NCBI GenBank assembly: GCA_007125275.1
Contig: SLDN01000174.1
Span: forward strand, 1-5,935
Length of the DNA: 5,935 nucleotides
From: Bacteroidales bacterium
GTDB taxonomy: Bacteria; Bacteroidota; Bacteroidia; Bacteroidales; UBA7960
Direction of reading: 5' to 3'
Each line of letters begins with the position of its first letter. The stretch's first letter is position 1. The position numbers and the translations under genes are program-made. The notes under the pieces are model-generated. The model was not told the DNA's origin and made no database searches. It saw only the letters and a program-made list of their open reading frames with translations. Positions 5,307-5,935 of this stretch are shown here, piece after piece.

Positions 5307-5885
5307 TTATCTTCCTCCTATATCTCTTGGTTCAGCTTCAGAAATTGCAAATGGTGCTGCACGTCTGACTGCCGTAATTAATTCTTCATCAGTAAGTTCT
5401 CGAAAGGCACGACCAAAGTGCTCCCTTGCTATCATGTCTCTGACCTCCCGGCCGGCTGCGGATAACTCGTTCTGCACGGTGATATACATTTCATAGGACG
5501 TGCCTCTGTCATTCTGAAGTGAGATAACAGCCCTTGTAGCCACCATGACTTCCCCGATGTGCTCTACGTCGACCAGCTCCTTGGCTGGCAGGTTGGGGTC
5601 GTTGTCGGGGTTCAACAAAAAGTGTTTCGCTGCTTCCCTCAGATTATTGACATTCATCTGCTGGCCCTCAACCATCAGTCTGTCCTGGGCATCGACCAAT
5701 ACAACAAAGACGTTGCGTTCGCGAACAGGTGGTGGTTCGGGTGCACTCGGGTCAATGGGCGGTGGCAACATCCTGTTGATTCCTGTGTCAACATCCATTG
5801 TGGTAGTTACCAGGAAGAATATCAGCAGGAGGAATGCAATATCGGCCATTGAACCGGCATTGATCTCGGGATTCATTCTAGCCAT
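5307..5885 (-). CDS. exbD: ExbD/TolR-family biopolymer transport protein (first of a tandem pair)
   Basis: This protein has 192 residues, longer than the usual 130-150 or so of ExbD. The N-terminus MARMNPEINAGSMADIAFLL is the classic ExbD opening. The membrane helix spans about 14-30, with conserved Asp15 as the predicted proton carrier. A proline-rich linker (PPPIDPSAPEPPP, 41-53) leads into the periplasmic domain. The family C-terminal region is recognisable around ISLQNDRGTSYEMYITVQNE (121-140). The last 45 residues or so, charged and partly helical (for example ELTDEELITAVRRAAPF), extend beyond the normal domain. The start has TAGGAGA 7 nt upstream. It is followed after 1 nt by a second ExbD, the arrangement seen in Bacteroidota exbB-exbD-exbD operons, in which the two ExbDs may form a heteromer. 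The expected exbB would be beyond the right edge. Confidence 0.92.
   Translation of the reverse strand: MARMNPEINAGSMADIAFLLLIFFLVTTTMDVDTGINRMLPPPIDPSAPEPPPVRERNVFVVLVDAQDRLMVEGQQMNVNNLREAAKHFLLNPDNDPNLPAKELVDVEHIGEVMVATRAVISLQNDRGTSYEMYITVQNELSAAGREVRDMIAREHFGRAFRELTDEELITAVRRAAPFAISEAEPRDIGGR
5314..5319 (-). promoter_or_regulatory. Shine-Dalgarno AGGAGG of the second exbD
   Basis: AGGAGG on the minus strand is 8 nt from the ATG at 5305. It is embedded in the last codons of the upstream exbD (Ile-Gly-Gly-Arg-stop), so the 1-nt intergenic gap still has a full ribosome-binding site. It supports the annotated start and independent re-initiation. Confidence 0.8.
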
Positions 5886-5892
5886 AGAAAGA

Positions 5893-5898
5893 TCTCCT
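5893..5898 (-). promoter_or_regulatory. Shine-Dalgarno AGGAGA of the first exbD
   Basis: AGGAGA on the minus strand is 7 nt from the ATG at 5885 and supports that start. No TAnnTTTG box is visible in the 37 bases upstream of it, which fits an internal operon gene rather than the first one. Confidence 0.75.
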
Positions 5899-5908
5899 AT
5901 TTAATTGG

Positions 5909-5935
5909 TTACCTAAAAAGTTTATAAACCTCTGT
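5909..5935 (-). CDS. Possible last codons of an upstream gene (exbB expected)
   Basis: From the right edge one minus-strand frame reads TEVYKLFR and then TAA at 5909-5911, ending 23 nt before the first exbD start. Eight codons are too few to identify a protein. The guess of an ExbB/TolQ-type channel rests only on the usual exbB-exbD-exbD order. A noncoding leader is the alternative. Confidence 0.3.
   Translation of the reverse strand, partial: TEVYKLFR

Noticed and set aside
5545..5904. Plus-strand open frame of 119 codons opposite the first exbD
   Set aside because: Composition is dominated by Ser and Thr from reading the ExbD gene backwards; the minus-strand ExbD motifs are unmistakable.
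1..5935. CRISPR array, tRNA or rRNA genes, insertion sequence ends
   Set aside because: No regularly spaced direct repeats, cloverleaf-type sequence, rRNA segments, transposase motifs or terminal inverted repeats were seen when reading both strands.

Overview
The window looks like chromosomal DNA from a member of the Bacteroidota, probably near the Bacteroidales/Marinilabiliales, although the exact lineage cannot be fixed from the sequence. The reasons are an S46 dipeptidyl-peptidase, a tandem pair of ExbD-family genes, a lineage-typical CobB-like sirtuin, promoter boxes of the form TAnnTTTG with an upstream TTG/TTTG, and several starts with no Shine-Dalgarno sequence. There are no RNA genes, insertion sequences or CRISPR arrays.

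Left edge and first intergenic region (1-311): the N-terminus of a TetR-family regulator runs off the left edge on the minus strand. Its upstream region carries a long imperfect palindrome lying across a matching minus-strand promoter, which suggests autorepression. A perfect 14-bp palindrome, a plus-strand -7 box and an orphan Shine-Dalgarno-like sequence follow, before a divergent gene pair.

Plus-strand block 1 (312-1544): a class III (CobB/SIRT5-like) NAD-dependent protein deacylase is followed 3 nt later by a SpoU/TrmH-family RNA 2'-O-methyltransferase. The two are probably co-transcribed, but no direct functional link is evident.

Plus-strand block 2 (1577-4814): a well-formed Bacteroidota promoter drives a secreted S46 dipeptidyl-peptidase of the DPP7 type. 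The start must be the ATG at 1655, because the longer TTG frame begins inside the promoter. Its stop overlaps (ATGA) the start of a cytoplasmic, acidic protein made of about nine 25-residue YD-like repeats, whose function is unknown. A strong hairpin with A- and T-tracts on its two sides follows and can terminate transcription from both directions.

Minus-strand block (4832-5935): two consecutive ExbD/TolR-family genes, 1 nt apart and each with a good Shine-Dalgarno sequence, are read toward the shared terminator. An ExbB-like proton-channel gene is expected just beyond the right edge, and a few codons of an upstream gene may be visible. No TonB gene follows them within this transcription unit.

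Most of the window is ordinary housekeeping and peptide-utilisation content. The less explained parts are the repeat protein coupled to the S46 peptidase, the substitution at its predicted S1 specificity position, the loss of the zinc cysteines in the sirtuin, and the layout of the TetR operator and promoter.
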